DNA of 64,000 nucleotides from Apiotrichum sp. Y4204 (Eukaryota > Basidiomycota > Tremellomycetes > Trichosporonales > Trichosporonaceae). Under the pieces are notes generated by a model. It made no database searches. It saw only the letters and a list, made by a program, of their open reading frames with translations, and was not told where the DNA came from. Position 1 is the stretch's first letter; every line of letters starts with the position of its first letter. The DNA lies in contig JAMYHL010000010.1 in the NCBI GenBank assembly GCA_025531455.1, positions 372,001-436,000 of the forward strand, written 5' to 3'. Position numbers and translations under genes: made by a program. This document shows positions 24,057 through 35,294 of the stretch, piece by piece.

Positions 24057-26623
24057 TTACTGCTGCTCAATCTTGATGTCCTCGGCGTCAAAGTCGCTCT
24101 TGCTGTCGCCAGCAATGCTGGTCTCAGGAGTCATGGTCTTGCCTTCCTCCGAGGCAAGGACGCTCGCCGTGGACGACGTGCTCATGTTGGCACTACCGTC
24201 GCGAACGTTGCGCATGAGCGCGTTTTCGACGTCAAACTTGAGGAGAACCGGCGGGCCAAGCACGTCCTCGATGCCGAGAGCACTTCCAGTTGTCGGGTCG
24301 ACGGTGCCAGGTAATCCGTGGGAGAGCTCCGCGCCCTCGCCGGCCAGCTTCTTGGGAGACAGGTTGCGGCCGGGACTTCCGCCGCTGAACTTGCATGGAG
24401 GAGCATCGGGAAGAACCCAACGGAGTGCCTCTTCGCCAGCCAATCGTACCATGTCCTCCTTGACCTCGAGAAGCGAGCTCATCTCCATGACTTCGCGCAC
24501 GACGCTCACATCCGGAGTAAGCGACTTGATACGGTTGAACGATGCGATCATCGAGATCTCGATCCAACCTTGCGAGTCCATCTGAGGGTTAGCATTCGGC
24601 AATGTGCGCAACCCACCTGTTGGCGCAGGAAAAAGTCCATGACCAGGTTCTGCATGCTAAAGTAGTACTCGACCTGGACATTAGCTCAGACTTGTGATTG
24701 CAATTCTCACCTGGCCCAGAACATAGTACCGCAAGGCGTCGATGTTCGACACCTGGGTCACGGGCAGTGGCGGCGGGGGCATGCTGCGTGGGAAGGCCTG
24801 CATGGTCGCGGCGTACTGCGCCGCGTCATAGCCTGGGGGAGCAACGACGAATCCACCGGTGGCAATCGGATAGTAGTTATAACCCATGCCGTATCCGCGC
24901 TGGTAAATGTTTGCCAGCTCGGTGGTGCCTGCTACTGGCGAAAGCTCGGGATATGCTGCGCGCATCGAGGCAGTTGAAGCCGAGCGGTAACCTCCACGCC
25001 CTCCACGACCGCCACCATAACCACCACGCCCGTCGCGCTCGCGGCCGCGAGCGGATCGGGGCCCATTTGCACCATTGCTCATGCGAGCAGTGTCAAACTC
25101 TCCCACACCGCTTGGCGACAAAGGCACAGACGAATGCAAGGGCGAAGCCCGCTTCGATTGTTGGCTTCCTTGGCGCGAGAGCGGGGCACTCAATGTGCCG
25201 TTGACAAATGCGTTGTATCCGTCGCCGTTGACAAGATCGGCACGAGTTCCGTTCGGGAGCGCACCGCGAGCTGCCTCGACGAAGGGGGGAAGACGAGCCT
25301 CGGATCCTTGAGATCCAGACCTCTGCATGCGAGGTGCCTTCTTCGCCTCGCCGCCCTTCTTCCCCCGCTTGCCGTCACCAGAGTCCCACTCCTTCCCGCG
25401 TCCCTTAGTCTTGCCTGTTTGTCGCCGGGTGGCCACCGCCGCCCGATCAGCCGCCTCTTGGAGCTCGGCAGCGGGGATCGCCATCCACTTTTGCTTCTCT
25501 GAACGAGGTCAGCGACAAGTCAAAATTTTCTCATCCTGTCCGACTCACTTCCTCCCACAGGAGCATAGGGCTCCTCAGACACCGAAGACTCCGTCTCCTT
25601 CTTGTCATTCTTGGCGCGCTTGTCGTCTGTAGACTTTGTAGTCTCAGCTGCTTGGCTGACATCGGGCCACAACGTCGAATCGGCGTGGTGGTGATGGTGG
25701 TGATGATGTTCACCCGAGTGCTTCTTCTTCTTCTTGCCTCCTCCAGCCTTGACTTCGGGATTCGCTTCGGGAGCGGGGGTCTCGGACGCTGTAGCAGCAG
25801 GGGCAGGCTCCTGCGCAACCGTCTTGAGAGTCTTCTTGCGCACGTCCCAGGCGTTGACTGCCGGAGGCGGAGCGGCTTGTCTGGGAGCTGCAGGAGCGGG
25901 GCAAGGCTCGGCAGCGGCCTTTGGTCGTGCGCGCCAACTCCCCTCGGCGTCAGCAGACCCTGCCTTGGGCTTTGACTGCTGCTCTTGTGTTGGAGCCTTG
26001 GAGTCGGAGGACGAGGCAGGGGCAGCCGGTGGCTTGGAGTCCTCCGTTGTTGGAGTACTGGGGGTAGTTGACGACTTGTTCGCACCTTCACCGGCCGCAT
26101 TGGACTGCTGGGAAGAGCCCCATGCGGATGACTTGCCCCCAGAGGACGTAGATTGACGACCCGAGGAGCCGGCGTGCGACTTGTTGAAAGATTTGTCCTT
26201 CTTGCCTCTGCGCTCCGTCGAAACCTCGTCGGATTCCTTCTTTGCTGGCTCAGACTTTTCGTCGCGCTCGCGCCAGTTTCGCGAGTTACTGCCACGCTTT
26301 TCCTCTTGTTTCTCGGGGCGAGACCTGCTGCGTCCACTAACGACTTCCCACGAGCCGTCGTCTGCCTCGTCAGGCGCAGCGGCGGCAACGGCAACGGGAG
26401 CCGGAGTTTCGCGGGTAGCGGGAGACGGAACCTTGGAGACGACTGGCGTTGAGGATGGTGATGTCGAGCTCGTCGACACAGAGGGCGTGGCAGCCTGAGG
26501 GGTGGCAGCGCTCAAAGTCGCCTCGGCCTTGCCGTTGGGGCTACCTCCTTGTTCCCTTATGCGGTCGGCATACGAGCCGAGAGCTTGGAATACGCTCGTC
26601 GACTTAGATGGCGGCGACGGCAT
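24057..26623 (-). CDS. La-motif RNA-binding protein, LARP1/Sro9-like
   Basis: Probable cytoplasmic mRNA-binding translation factor. Four exons on the minus strand: 26623-25549, 25498-24711, 24673-24617, 24581-24057, total 814 aa. The N-terminal 600 residues are disordered, rich in Ser/Pro/Ala/Lys, with a run of eight histidines near residue 305 and an RGG-like stretch ([19 protein letters not shown]). The La motif lies at about residues 608-700: ALRYYVLGQVEYYFSMQN, LVMDFFLRQQMDSQGWIEI, IASFNRIKSLT. This pattern (YYFS, L..D.FLR, IASF.R) is diagnostic of LARP proteins. No DM15 region is visible, so it resembles yeast Sro9/Slf1 more than animal LARP1. The start is the ATG of MPSPPSKSTSVFQALGSY; a GTG fifteen bases upstream is in frame but unlikely. 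The C-terminal tail is acidic. Confidence 0.87.
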
Positions 26624-28484
26624 GTCTGTCGAAGCCACAGAAAAAAACGTTGTATCAGAAACTGATCACCAAACTGTCGCCCACGTCAGCTGGACATTCC
26701 AAACCCAAGGCCAAAAAGGGGCGAAAAAATGCGGTCGTGCGCGGTGTCCAAAAAGGAGTGTGCGCGGGTGCGAGTGCGACGGGCGACAGCGAGGAACGCT
26801 TCCGCGTTGTTCGGCGCTGCGGGTGGCAACAACGCTTGGCGCGGGATACACCGGTGAGGAAGCGGCGAGGACCTGGGGCCGAGTAGGCCTAAAGGTATGT
26901 ATAAGCCGCCGCGTCGGGTTTGGTTCCGGAAATGGCCAGTGGCAACAATAACCGTCCAGACGCACACACGTATGTGATGGGAAGAAGAATGGGAAGTGTG
27001 AAGAGAGGGAGAGGGACGGGAAAGCGAAGAAAAACCCAGTCCGTAGGTTGGAGCTTTCAAGAGAGGTGGGGAGGGAAGGTATGGCAGGGGGAATGGGTGG
27101 GATGACCTACGCGGTGGAGGCGCGCACCTGTAAGGCGAGGTCGCGTGGGTCGTGCGTTATCGGAGGGTGCGACGGAATGCGCGGCTGTTCAAGCTTTTAT
27201 GCAGTGCAGCTGCTTTACAAGAAAGGAGGTAAGCACCGAGGGCGATGCGCACGATGGCGGCGGCAGTCGTGTACGCACACTTTTCTTCGCCACCAGATCG
27301 AACGGACGGAAGCTTTGAGGGGGAGGGTTGTGCTGCGGTGTGCGGGTCTGAGCGGTCTGGAGGTTCGGAGCTGTGCGAGATCGGGCCTGGGAGGGGGGAG
27401 AGGCTGCGCGAGGGAGATATCAGTATCGCACAGATCTAAGACTGCGCGTATCGAGTGGCGAATGGAGGGGCAGAAGGAGGGAGGCTTCGAAGGGCGACGG
27501 GAGGTTGATGAGGAAGAGGTCGAGTAATGGGCGAAAATACGGATCCGAGCGAGTAGCGAGAACGCAATGCAAGTGGAAACCTGGGGGGAGTGTAGAAGCC
27601 AAAACTGACCGAAGTGGCGGCCGATATTTGGGCGGGTTGATGAGGGAGGTCGAGAGTGAGTGTACGCAAATGTCACTCGAGAGGAGAGGGGAAAAGTGTG
27701 AGAGTGTCGGTCTCCGATATCGGTATCTGTCTCGCTGAGTGAGCAAGAGTCGTCGAAGAGGACGGGAAGTGGAACAAGGTGAAGATGAGAGAGGGGGTAC
27801 AGGGATAGAGATGAGGATGACGGGGAGGAGGCGGCGGCGGCGGAGACGAGACGAGAGACCGGGGACGAGGCACGTAAAGTGTCGTCTGCAATCTGCAATC
27901 TGCGTCTTGGTAGTAAGTAGTAGTTGGAAAGGGTTGTCGGTCAGAAGAGCAGCAACTACTACTGTAATGAACCGCGCGCTGCGCTCCGCTCTTGAGTTGC
28001 TCTACTCTCTGCACAGACCCACAGGCAGCAGAAAGGCGGAGCTCTCTCGCGCAGAGCAAGACGCGACTTTCTAGGACCAAAGTCTGGGCAAGACTGGGCG
28101 GAGAATGTCATATTATGTAATATCCTCTCGATCTTACTGCTGGCCAGAACCCGGCATTACCGGCATTTACAGTATTCCATTTGAGGGTGCCTCGATTAGG
28201 AGCGGGAGTAAAAAGTTGGGAAAGTTTTGTATTCAGGGTTTTGTGTAAGCATGGACCAGCGCACGAGGGATTTTTTTCCCGACTGTAGACCCCACTTGGC
28301 CACTTATGACGTCCCCTCCACCTGCGGTGTGGCCGGAATTTTTGGCTCTGCGCGTTTTTGGAGCGTACGAGCGTGCAGCTGACCGCGGAGCTCGCCGCAG
28401 GTGGCACGGGTGGAGAAGATATGAACTCGAAGTGCATCAACATTAAACGTTCACCTCCACATCAGACCTTCAGACGCGACCATC
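26624..28484. other. Divergent promoter region, long polypyrimidine tract
   Basis: About 1.9 kb between the divergent La-motif and IMP3 genes. From about 26960 to 27900 the minus strand is extremely C/T-rich (the plus strand shows GAGAGG/GGAGG runs), consistent with a long pyrimidine-rich leader or promoter for the La-motif gene. Open frames in it are composition artefacts. The IMP3 promoter lies in the last few hundred bases. No TATA box was identified. Confidence 0.5.
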
Positions 28485-29445
28485 ATGCGCCAGCTCAAGC
28501 ATCACGAGAAGAAGCTCCTCAAGAAGGTCGACTTCCTGAACGTGAGTGGGACAAGATGATGAATCAAGGAGGGAGGGCAAGACACTGCGCAGCGACGGCG
28601 ATCGTGTCTTCGTCTTCGCCCTCGTCATCTTTCGCTTCCTATGATGGAGCCCGTCTGACTCCCAGTGGAAGCAGGATGCGTCGCAGCGCGAGATCCAGGT
28701 GATGCACAAGTATCACATCCAGGACCGTGAGGACTACCACAAGTGAGTAGATCACGGCTGGGATTCAGCTAGCTGGGAAGTGTCTCGTCACTTGTCAACT
28801 ATCAACAAACCCCAGCTCCCGTGATGGTCAGTGATGGCACTCTGACATCAGATACAACAAGGTCTGCGGCAGCCTGCGCTCGCTCATCCACCGCATCTCC
28901 CTTCTCCCCGCGCAGGACCCCTTCCGGCAACAGAAGGAGTCGGAGATGCTCAACAAACTGTACGACCTGGGTATACTCGGTGAGTCGAGCTGAGGCTGAC
29001 CAGCGATCGTTAAGCCGTCTATGCGTCATTTCCACAACTTCATTCCCAGAGCTCTATCTAACAGCAGACGTCGGTTCCAAGCCTTCGGATATTGAGAACA
29101 AGGTCACAGTCTCGTCGATTGCGCGCCGCCGCCTCGCCGTCGTGGTTACCCGTCTGAAGATGGCCGAGAGCGTGTCTGATGTGAGTCTCTGAATCCAATA
29201 TTCCTTGTGCCTTCTTTCAGTCTCTTCTGATGTCTTCCTCTCCTCTCTGGGATCCCTGGCTGACATTACAGGCCGTCAAGACAATCGAGCAGGGCCACAT
29301 CCGCGTCGGCCCGACGCCCATCACCGATCCCGCAATGCTCATCACGCGCCATATGGAGGACTTTGTCACCTGGGTCGACTCATCGGCACGCAAGCGTACC
29401 ATCATGAAGTACAACGACGAGCTCGACGACTTTGACCTTCTTTAA
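28485..29445 (+). CDS. IMP3: U3 snoRNP protein Imp3
   Basis: Nucleolar component of the small-subunit processome; with Imp4 and Mpp10 it helps U3 snoRNA pair with pre-18S rRNA. Five exons: 28485-28541, 28666-28742, 28852-28979, 29068-29180 (the acceptor could also be 3 nt earlier), 29272-29445, total 182 aa, matching the family (about 183). The N-terminus [19 protein letters not shown] and the segments [35 protein letters not shown], then the S4-type RNA-binding block [18 protein letters not shown] and [10 protein letters not shown] match Imp3. The C-terminus is DELDDFDLL. Intron 1 is 124 nt and contains C/D-box-like motifs (see findings). Confidence 0.95.
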
Positions 29446-29791
29446 TTCCCATCAGCATTGTAGCATTGTATACCCCGCATCAGCATTCGCATCCTGTCCG
29501 TATGAATCATTGTCACTCGACTTTACTGATCATACTGACCTCAGGCCAATTCGACAACATCATGCCAAATACCACTGACGTTACAACGCAATGCATCGGC
29601 AGGCAACTATAATATCTACAGGGCCGATGTGCCGTAGTCAAACAAGGACTGATGAGAGACAGATGCGGGAGGTCGATGGGAGGAGGATAATCGAACAGAC
29701 AAGCGACGGAAGACATGTGGACTATTGGAAGGCGGAGAAGAAGACGGAGAAGAAGACAGAGAAGAAGACGGAGAGATTGGGGCAGGTGGCG
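29446..29791. other. Convergent 3' flanks of IMP3 and F-box gene
   Basis: About 350 bp between stop codons. No gene was seen. It contains the 12-nt tandem repeat annotated separately at 29735-29770, immediately downstream of the F-box stop codon. Confidence 0.5.
29735..29770 (+). repeat. 12-nt tandem repeat, three copies
   Basis: GAGAAGAAGACG, GAGAAGAAGACA, GAGAAGAAGACG in direct succession, lying in the 3' UTR region of the minus-strand F-box-like gene. Confidence 0.85.
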
Positions 29792-30901
29792 CTAAGCCCC
29801 GTCGAGCGCGTTGAGCCAGCGGCCCACATCTGCGTGTGACAGCTCGTCGCGCCACTCTCCACTCTCAAGGTACTCCTTGAAGGGGACAAGTTTCACCCTG
29901 GAGAAGACAAGCTCCTTGTCCTCGTCCGTCCATCCCTCCATCATGACCCTGCGGTCATTCGCCTGCTTGACGGCGCGCTTCAAGTCCGCCTTTGCGCGTC
30001 CCTGAAAGTAGGGGGTGGGCTCGGCGTGAAGCCATGCGCCGAGGGTTGCAAAAAAGTCGGCAGTCCGGTTGATCGCACGGATGTTCCTTTCCGTCCAGTA
30101 CTGCAATGGGCTGAAAGGATTGCAGTCTTCCAATCCCACGATAGTAATGTTGCGATCCGCATTCTTGATGATATATGCCACCAGGACCGGAATTAACGAC
30201 TTAATGAAGGTCTGAGACGAGAAAGACTCGTCCTCATACCTGCCGGCGATGTCCCAAAAAAACGGGAGGAGTACGATCTTCATCGTCTTGTCGGTGTGGC
30301 GGGGTGGGCGATTCACCCTCTGCGAAAAGGGGGCAATGCTGTACCGCTTATTGTACACGAGGTGGTTCAAATAAACCACGGTATTGTCCGGTGTGTACAG
30401 AGGCTCGAACAGATGCCCAACCTCGTAGATGTTGCGGTGCTCCCGAGCCATCTCGATGCTAGTAGTAGGCGGAGGGATTACCAGCCGCACGGCGGGCTTG
30501 AGTGACGCACAAATGTCACACGGACGAGACAGGTAATATAGGGTTGGGAGGTCGTAAATGACGGTACGAAGGTTGGGGAAAACCTCGGCGGGGCGGCGCG
30601 GCGCAGGCCGGCAGTGGCAAAATCCGGGCCAAACGTGGTTCAGGTCGCCCGTCGGGTTGCAATGGTTATGGACGTTGAGCGTCATAACCCTTACAAGCGT
30701 CCTCTCGCGGTCGTCGTACTTGTAGTGTTCATGGGCGGGGGCTGTACGGAGCAAGCGCCGTTCCGCCCAGGGCATAAGCAAGGCTGACGCCTCGCCGCAG
30801 TTGAACAAGTCTTGCTCTCCAAGATTTCCCAAGATGACATCGACGACCTCGGGAATGTCCAGCAGCCTATGGGAGGCGCGGATGGGGGCGTTGTTGGTCA
30901 T
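29792..30901 (-). CDS. F-box-like protein, copy 1 (369 aa)
   Basis: Single-exon gene. The start ATG at 30901 opens MTNNAPIRASHRLLDIPEVV, leading into an F-box-like helix region at about residues 13-50 (IPEVVDVILGNLGEQDLFNC). The rest resembles no named domain, but it is clearly homologous to the protein at 35295-36494. Shared blocks are VLLPFFWD, ITIVGLEDCNPF, a W-T-x-E segment, VKLVPFKEYLESGEW and RWLNALD. By analogy with F-box proteins it may bind Skp1 and recruit substrates to an SCF ligase; this is inference, because the F-box match is by eye. The open frame continues far upstream to 31585, but that extension is Ser/Pro/Phe low-complexity read from pyrimidine-rich repeats and was not included. 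Confidence is high that it is a gene, moderate for the F-box assignment. Confidence 0.75.
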   Translation of the reverse strand: MTNNAPIRASHRLLDIPEVVDVILGNLGEQDLFNCGEASALLMPWAERRLLRTAPAHEHYKYDDRERTLVRVMTLNVHNHCNPTGDLNHVWPGFCHCRPAPRRPAEVFPNLRTVIYDLPTLYYLSRPCDICASLKPAVRLVIPPPTTSIEMAREHRNIYEVGHLFEPLYTPDNTVVYLNHLVYNKRYSIAPFSQRVNRPPRHTDKTMKIVLLPFFWDIAGRYEDESFSSQTFIKSLIPVLVAYIIKNADRNITIVGLEDCNPFSPLQYWTERNIRAINRTADFFATLGAWLHAEPTPYFQGRAKADLKRAVKQANDRRVMMEGWTDEDKELVFSRVKLVPFKEYLESGEWRDELSHADVGRWLNALDGA

Positions 30902-30944
30902 GTCGTGCTCAATCTTCACGAAAACGAGTAGAGGGAAGGTAAAG

Positions 30945-31385
30945 CGAAGGGTTGATCGGGTTGAGGATGAGTGTTTGGCGGCTCGTCCTCGCAGAGGAGG
31001 GGGAAGAGAAGTGGATGGGCGAATGGGAAGGTGTTGAAGAGACGTCCTCGCAAATGAGGAGAAGGAAGAGAAATGGATTGAAGGTGACGGGAGACGATTG
31101 AGAGAATGGGAAGCGGAGAGAGAATGGGAGAAAGAGGGAGAAAGGGGAGTTGGGAGTCGCAAGATGTATCTAACGAAACTGACAAGGTGAAGGGTTGCAG
31201 TTGGCAGTGAATGGGTTTGGGGATGAGAGTTTTGCGGCTCGTCCTCGTAAGGAGGAAAAGGAAGAGAAGTGGATTGAAGTGAAGAGAAAGGTTTGGGAGA
31301 AATGGAAAAGTGAGAGAGGATGGGAGAAAGAGGGGGGGAGGGGAGCTGGGGGGCCGCTAGATATTTCCAGCGAGGCCGACAAAAC
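30945..31385. repeat. Degenerate tandem repeats upstream of F-box copy 1
   Basis: Three related units can be lined up. Unit A is about 30945-31040 and unit B about 31041-31165. Unit C, about 31166-31385, resembles A in its first half and B in its second half. Shared cores on the plus strand are GGCGGCTCGTCCTCG (A and C; GACGTCCTCGCA in B), GGAAGAGAAGTGGAT or GGAAGAGAAATGGATTGAA, and AATGGGAGAAAGAGGG or GATGGGAGAAAGAGGG (B and C). The minus strand is pyrimidine-rich. The array ends about 45 bp upstream of the ATG at 30901, so it probably forms part of that gene's promoter or leader. Confidence 0.6.
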
Positions 31386-34300
31386 AACCAAGAATCGGTT
31401 TGCGAAGTTGGACGAGGGAAGGCAGAACGTTGTGTGCGTCCTGTCAACTGGCTATGTGTGTGTGTGTGTGCTGCCAGCCATCGTGCGAGGAATAAGTGCA
31501 GGCCACCCAACACACAATCTCCCTGACAGCTCCTCGACTGCAGCGACCTTGGGCGGGGTGCCTGCGCTGGGACGAATGCCTGCATCGTGGAGGAAATGTC
31601 TACTCGAACGCAGCAGCTTTTCCTCGCATGGAAATGAAATTTCGGAGCGCGGTGATGAGCTGCATCGAGTGATCATTAACAATGTTATCTTATCATCAGG
31701 ACGTCGATCTGTGGTACGTAGTGCGACGCGACCAAAAGTAACGCGTCACGTCTGCGGGGCGCGCGTTGCGCGCGGTGGAGGTGGTCCACTTGATGCCTGC
31801 GAGCAAAACATGGCTGTGGCTGTGGCCTCTGCTCCTCCGCGGCACTGATTCTCTGAGCCTCTGGATTCCTTCCCTGTCCTGTTGAGCCCTTGGAATGGCA
31901 CACCCAGTCGACCCCCCTCGCGAACCCTGATGCCTTCGTTATTCACGCGCTTTGTTCCCCTGTGCAGCGCTGTGCAGCGCTGTGTGCGTGGCTGGTTGCG
32001 CTGCACGCTGGGTGTATTCACACAAAGCAGCGCGCAGCAAGGCACCCGTGGCGCTGGAGACAGCAGCTGACGAGGACTGAACAGACGAGGGAAATACGAA
32101 TTGCTAGATCACTGACCAGATCAGAGATCACGAGAAGGAGAGAGAAAGTCACGGGATTTGGGGAGAGCGACACACACGTCTTGAGTGTAGCTCTGCTCTA
32201 ATTCGAGGCGTTGTTTGGGGGCGGTTCATCCCAGGCGTTGTGTATGCGTTTTTATGTGTGGACGGAAATGAAGGAGAGGCAAGGCTGACAGCGAGGAAGG
32301 TCTGGAAATTTGTGAGAGTGGGAGGGGCGTGTCTGGGAGCTGCGTTGGTAGTTGAAGCGAGTGACTGCTCCGTGAGCTCTGTGGGTGATGGAGTCTGTTG
32401 CTTGAGGGTTGTGAGCTGGTGACGGCGAGGGTGGTGTGAGTGAGCGTGCAGGACGAGTCTGATGACGATTTTGGTGGCATTTGCGACGCGCGGTGTCCTC
32501 CTCTGACTGCACGGTGCTTTTGACTGATCACACCATTTTCCTCTTTGAACAATAATTACCCTCCATCAATCTCCACTCAGTCACCTACAAACCCGCAAGC
32601 TCGCTTCCCGGCAGTCCTTCGCGCGTCCAACACAATTTCCCAGCCTCCGAAGCGTCACCGAGATCCCTGTAGCTGTGGGCCGTGCCCATCAGCGGCGCCA
32701 GTCGCGACTCAGCACGCCCGCGGACTGACGCAGGTTCTGCCCGCGACTACATGCAACAAAAGCGACAATTCGTACGCACAGCTTCCTGCTTCCTAACTAT
32801 CATTTTGTTCTCTCTCTCTTGCTGTTGCGACTGACAGAACAGCGAGGGAAGTGTTTTGTTTACACCGTGTGTTTATCATTTCCTTCCCATCAACGCCCAG
32901 CCCACCTCCCCCTTTCCTGTTCCGCCCGCTATCCAACCCTTTTCGATAATACGCACCGCTTCCTCGACGCCGCAGCTTTGCAGAGGATTATCCATACTTC
33001 AATTCAAAGGGATGGTCGCCACTGACCTCAAGCATACTCTCGCGGATCAATGATTTTTCATATGCGAACGCCGGCTCCCACGCCGTAGCGACATGTCCAT
33101 ATTTCCCACAAGCAATGCAAGCATTTATTATGACATTCCCAGCTCATGGGTCGCATGTGTCGCGTATTCCCCAAACAGTTGTACAGGTGCTCACATTTGA
33201 CCTATGTTTGGAAACCTGCAGAATTCCTTATGACCATAGGAAGTTATTGTTGGCGTGTATGGTGGTATTCAACACCATCAACTCGTTCCCCGCTTTTCTT
33301 CAATACCAAATATCATAAGAATGAAATATGAGCCATTCATCCGTGCACTTTAGAGCCCTAATATATCCAGTATGCTGGGGAGCTCGACGAGACCCATGGG
33401 AAACTTGGAGGTTGGGGGATAGTGGCAAGAACCTCACCCTTCCCTGATCACATCCCCTGTGGCTCGTCTTCTGCCGTCGTCCGTGCGCTGTGATAATCCC
33501 GCGCATGTATGCACGCATATGCAGTCAGTGGAGAATTTTCCTTGTCATGCAGGTCATGCATGGAACTGGAGTCGTGATTCGAAGTGGGAGGCGGGGGTGG
33601 AGTGGGATTCGTCCGAGCTGGTCGTCTGACACACAACAAACAAACACACGACGTGATCGTCCAGGCCCACTCTGGAAAAACCTCGGAGAAATTTATCTCA
33701 GCATACCAGGCATCAGTAGCGTATCGGGAAGACTACCGGGTCCGCAACCACTTTCGGCCATGTGTGCACCTCCGAGAGTTCGACTCCCTCGGACGGCCTA
33801 GTGGGGGTGGGGAGGGGGACTCACCTGCGGTTGTGGTTAAACTCCACGAGTGAATCAAGCAGCCTGACCTCAACTTTTTGCGTTTCTTTTGTAATCCTTG
33901 GTCTGTGCATGCGCGTGCGCGTGCTGGGGTGTCGATTTGATTGCTGCATATCGCTGGTAGACGAGTGGCCAGGTGGGAAGTGGCAAGGTGGTGATTCAAA
34001 GCTGGTGATTTTTGCTTGTTTTATTGTTTTTTTTTTTTTGTCGACTTTTGTCGTTCGTCCACGGACAGCGATGAGAGTGACGCAAAGTCATGACATGCAG
34101 ATGACAAAGAGCGAGGCTCATCTGTACGTCTGTGTAGGCGTCTGTGCGGCGCCATGCTTCCCGCGCCCCCCTCTGGTTCGAGGTCGACGCTGGTCCAGGC
34201 TATGAGAGGACATCGCAAACTAACATGAGGCGCAATGCAAACCAAGAAGAATAAGCAGAGACCCGGCAAGGGACACGGCACGCCTTCGCTTCGCCCGCCG

Positions 34301-34677
34301 CCGATCATGATCTCCTCCGTTCTGCTGATCTTCTGATCTTCCGATCTTCCCTTGGTCCGGATCGCCGCCCCCGGGAATCGGGGATCGGCGGCACTAAGGT
34401 GCGCTCGGTGCGTCAGCTGCTGCGCCCCTCAAGTATCAGATTGGGCTAGCCCGTGTCGATATGTCGATTGAGCAGCGACCATCGCCCTCGGATCCTCGGA
34501 TAGGAGCAGGACTCTGGGCGCTCGCGATCATCTCTCCCTCTCAGCCCCGGGTCTCACGGGGCCGAGGGCGCCTCCGGAGGTTGTGAAGCGGCCGAGGTGT
34601 CACTACCCGTCATATCATCTGGTGGGTGGCAATGACGCTAGGCGGCTGGTGGTGATCGCTGATGCACTGATGCCAAG

Positions 34678-34717
34678 CACACAGACACACAGACACACAG
34701 ACACACAGACATGCAGA
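34678..34717 (+). repeat. 8-nt microsatellite (CACACAGA)n
   Basis: Four perfect copies of CACACAGA starting at 34678, followed by one variant copy (CATGCAGA). Confidence 0.9.
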
Positions 34718-34944
34718 CATTGACTCCCCAGTGTTTGCCAGTGTGTGGGGGGCAGTGGCAATGGTGGGTGACGATACTGTCCTAGCTGTCCTAGAATGGT
34801 AGCATTGAGTGATCAGCATGATCAGTGTGCCACTGTGCTGCACGTCCTGTCGTCCTTACAGAGACGATGATTGTGATGGCGTCTTCCCTCGTCCAACGAT
34901 TCTTGTTTTCCCCCTTCGGTCCTTCCTTCTTCTCATCATCATCT

Positions 34945-34952
34945 TATATATA
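34945..34952 (+). promoter_or_regulatory. Candidate TATA box for F-box copy 2
   Basis: TATATATA followed at once by about 90 nt of almost pure C/T sequence, a classical fungal core-promoter layout. The ATG at 35295 lies about 345 bp downstream, so a long leader is implied. Assignment is by sequence pattern only. Confidence 0.4.
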
Positions 34953-35294
34953 CCACTTCTTTTCTTCTTTTTCTTCTCTCCTCATCTTTCAATGCCTCAT
35001 CATCTCTCCCATCGTCTTTCCCTCCTTCCTTATCTGAATCACTCAAACTATTCCACACTTCTGACCTGCTCGGTTCACCGGCTTGTCTTCCTCCTCCCGT
35101 CACACTCTTCACAGCAAGTAGCAGCATTCGACAAAGTCTCTTCATCCGTCCCCTCCTTACTCTGAACCTCCCAAGCTCTTTCAATCGTGAGTCTCCTTCC
35201 TCGATATCTATCACACCTTCTTTAGGTCTTTGCTCCTCTCTGTTGACCCATTGTATGGAGCGCTGATAGCAGATCTGAGCGCACGCCCGGCACT

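Larger units (their letters stand above)
30902..35294. other. 4.4-kb non-coding region between F-box paralogues
   Basis: No supported gene. Subregions: degenerate tandem repeats next to the copy-1 start (about 30945-31385); an A/T-richer stretch at about 32500-33400 without coding bias; a T homopolymer near 34027-34040; short GATCTTC-type repeats near 34325-34350; an 8-nt tandem repeat at 34678-34717; and a pyrimidine-rich promoter tract with a TATATATA box before copy 2. A decayed third family member was looked for; no recognisable block of the family was seen. Confidence 0.5.

Noticed and set aside
29792..31585. 597-codon minus-strand open frame extending the F-box copy 1 protein by about 228 residues upstream
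   Set aside because: The extension is Ser/Pro/Phe/His low-complexity read from pyrimidine-rich tandem repeats, and the family homology begins only after the ATG at 30901.
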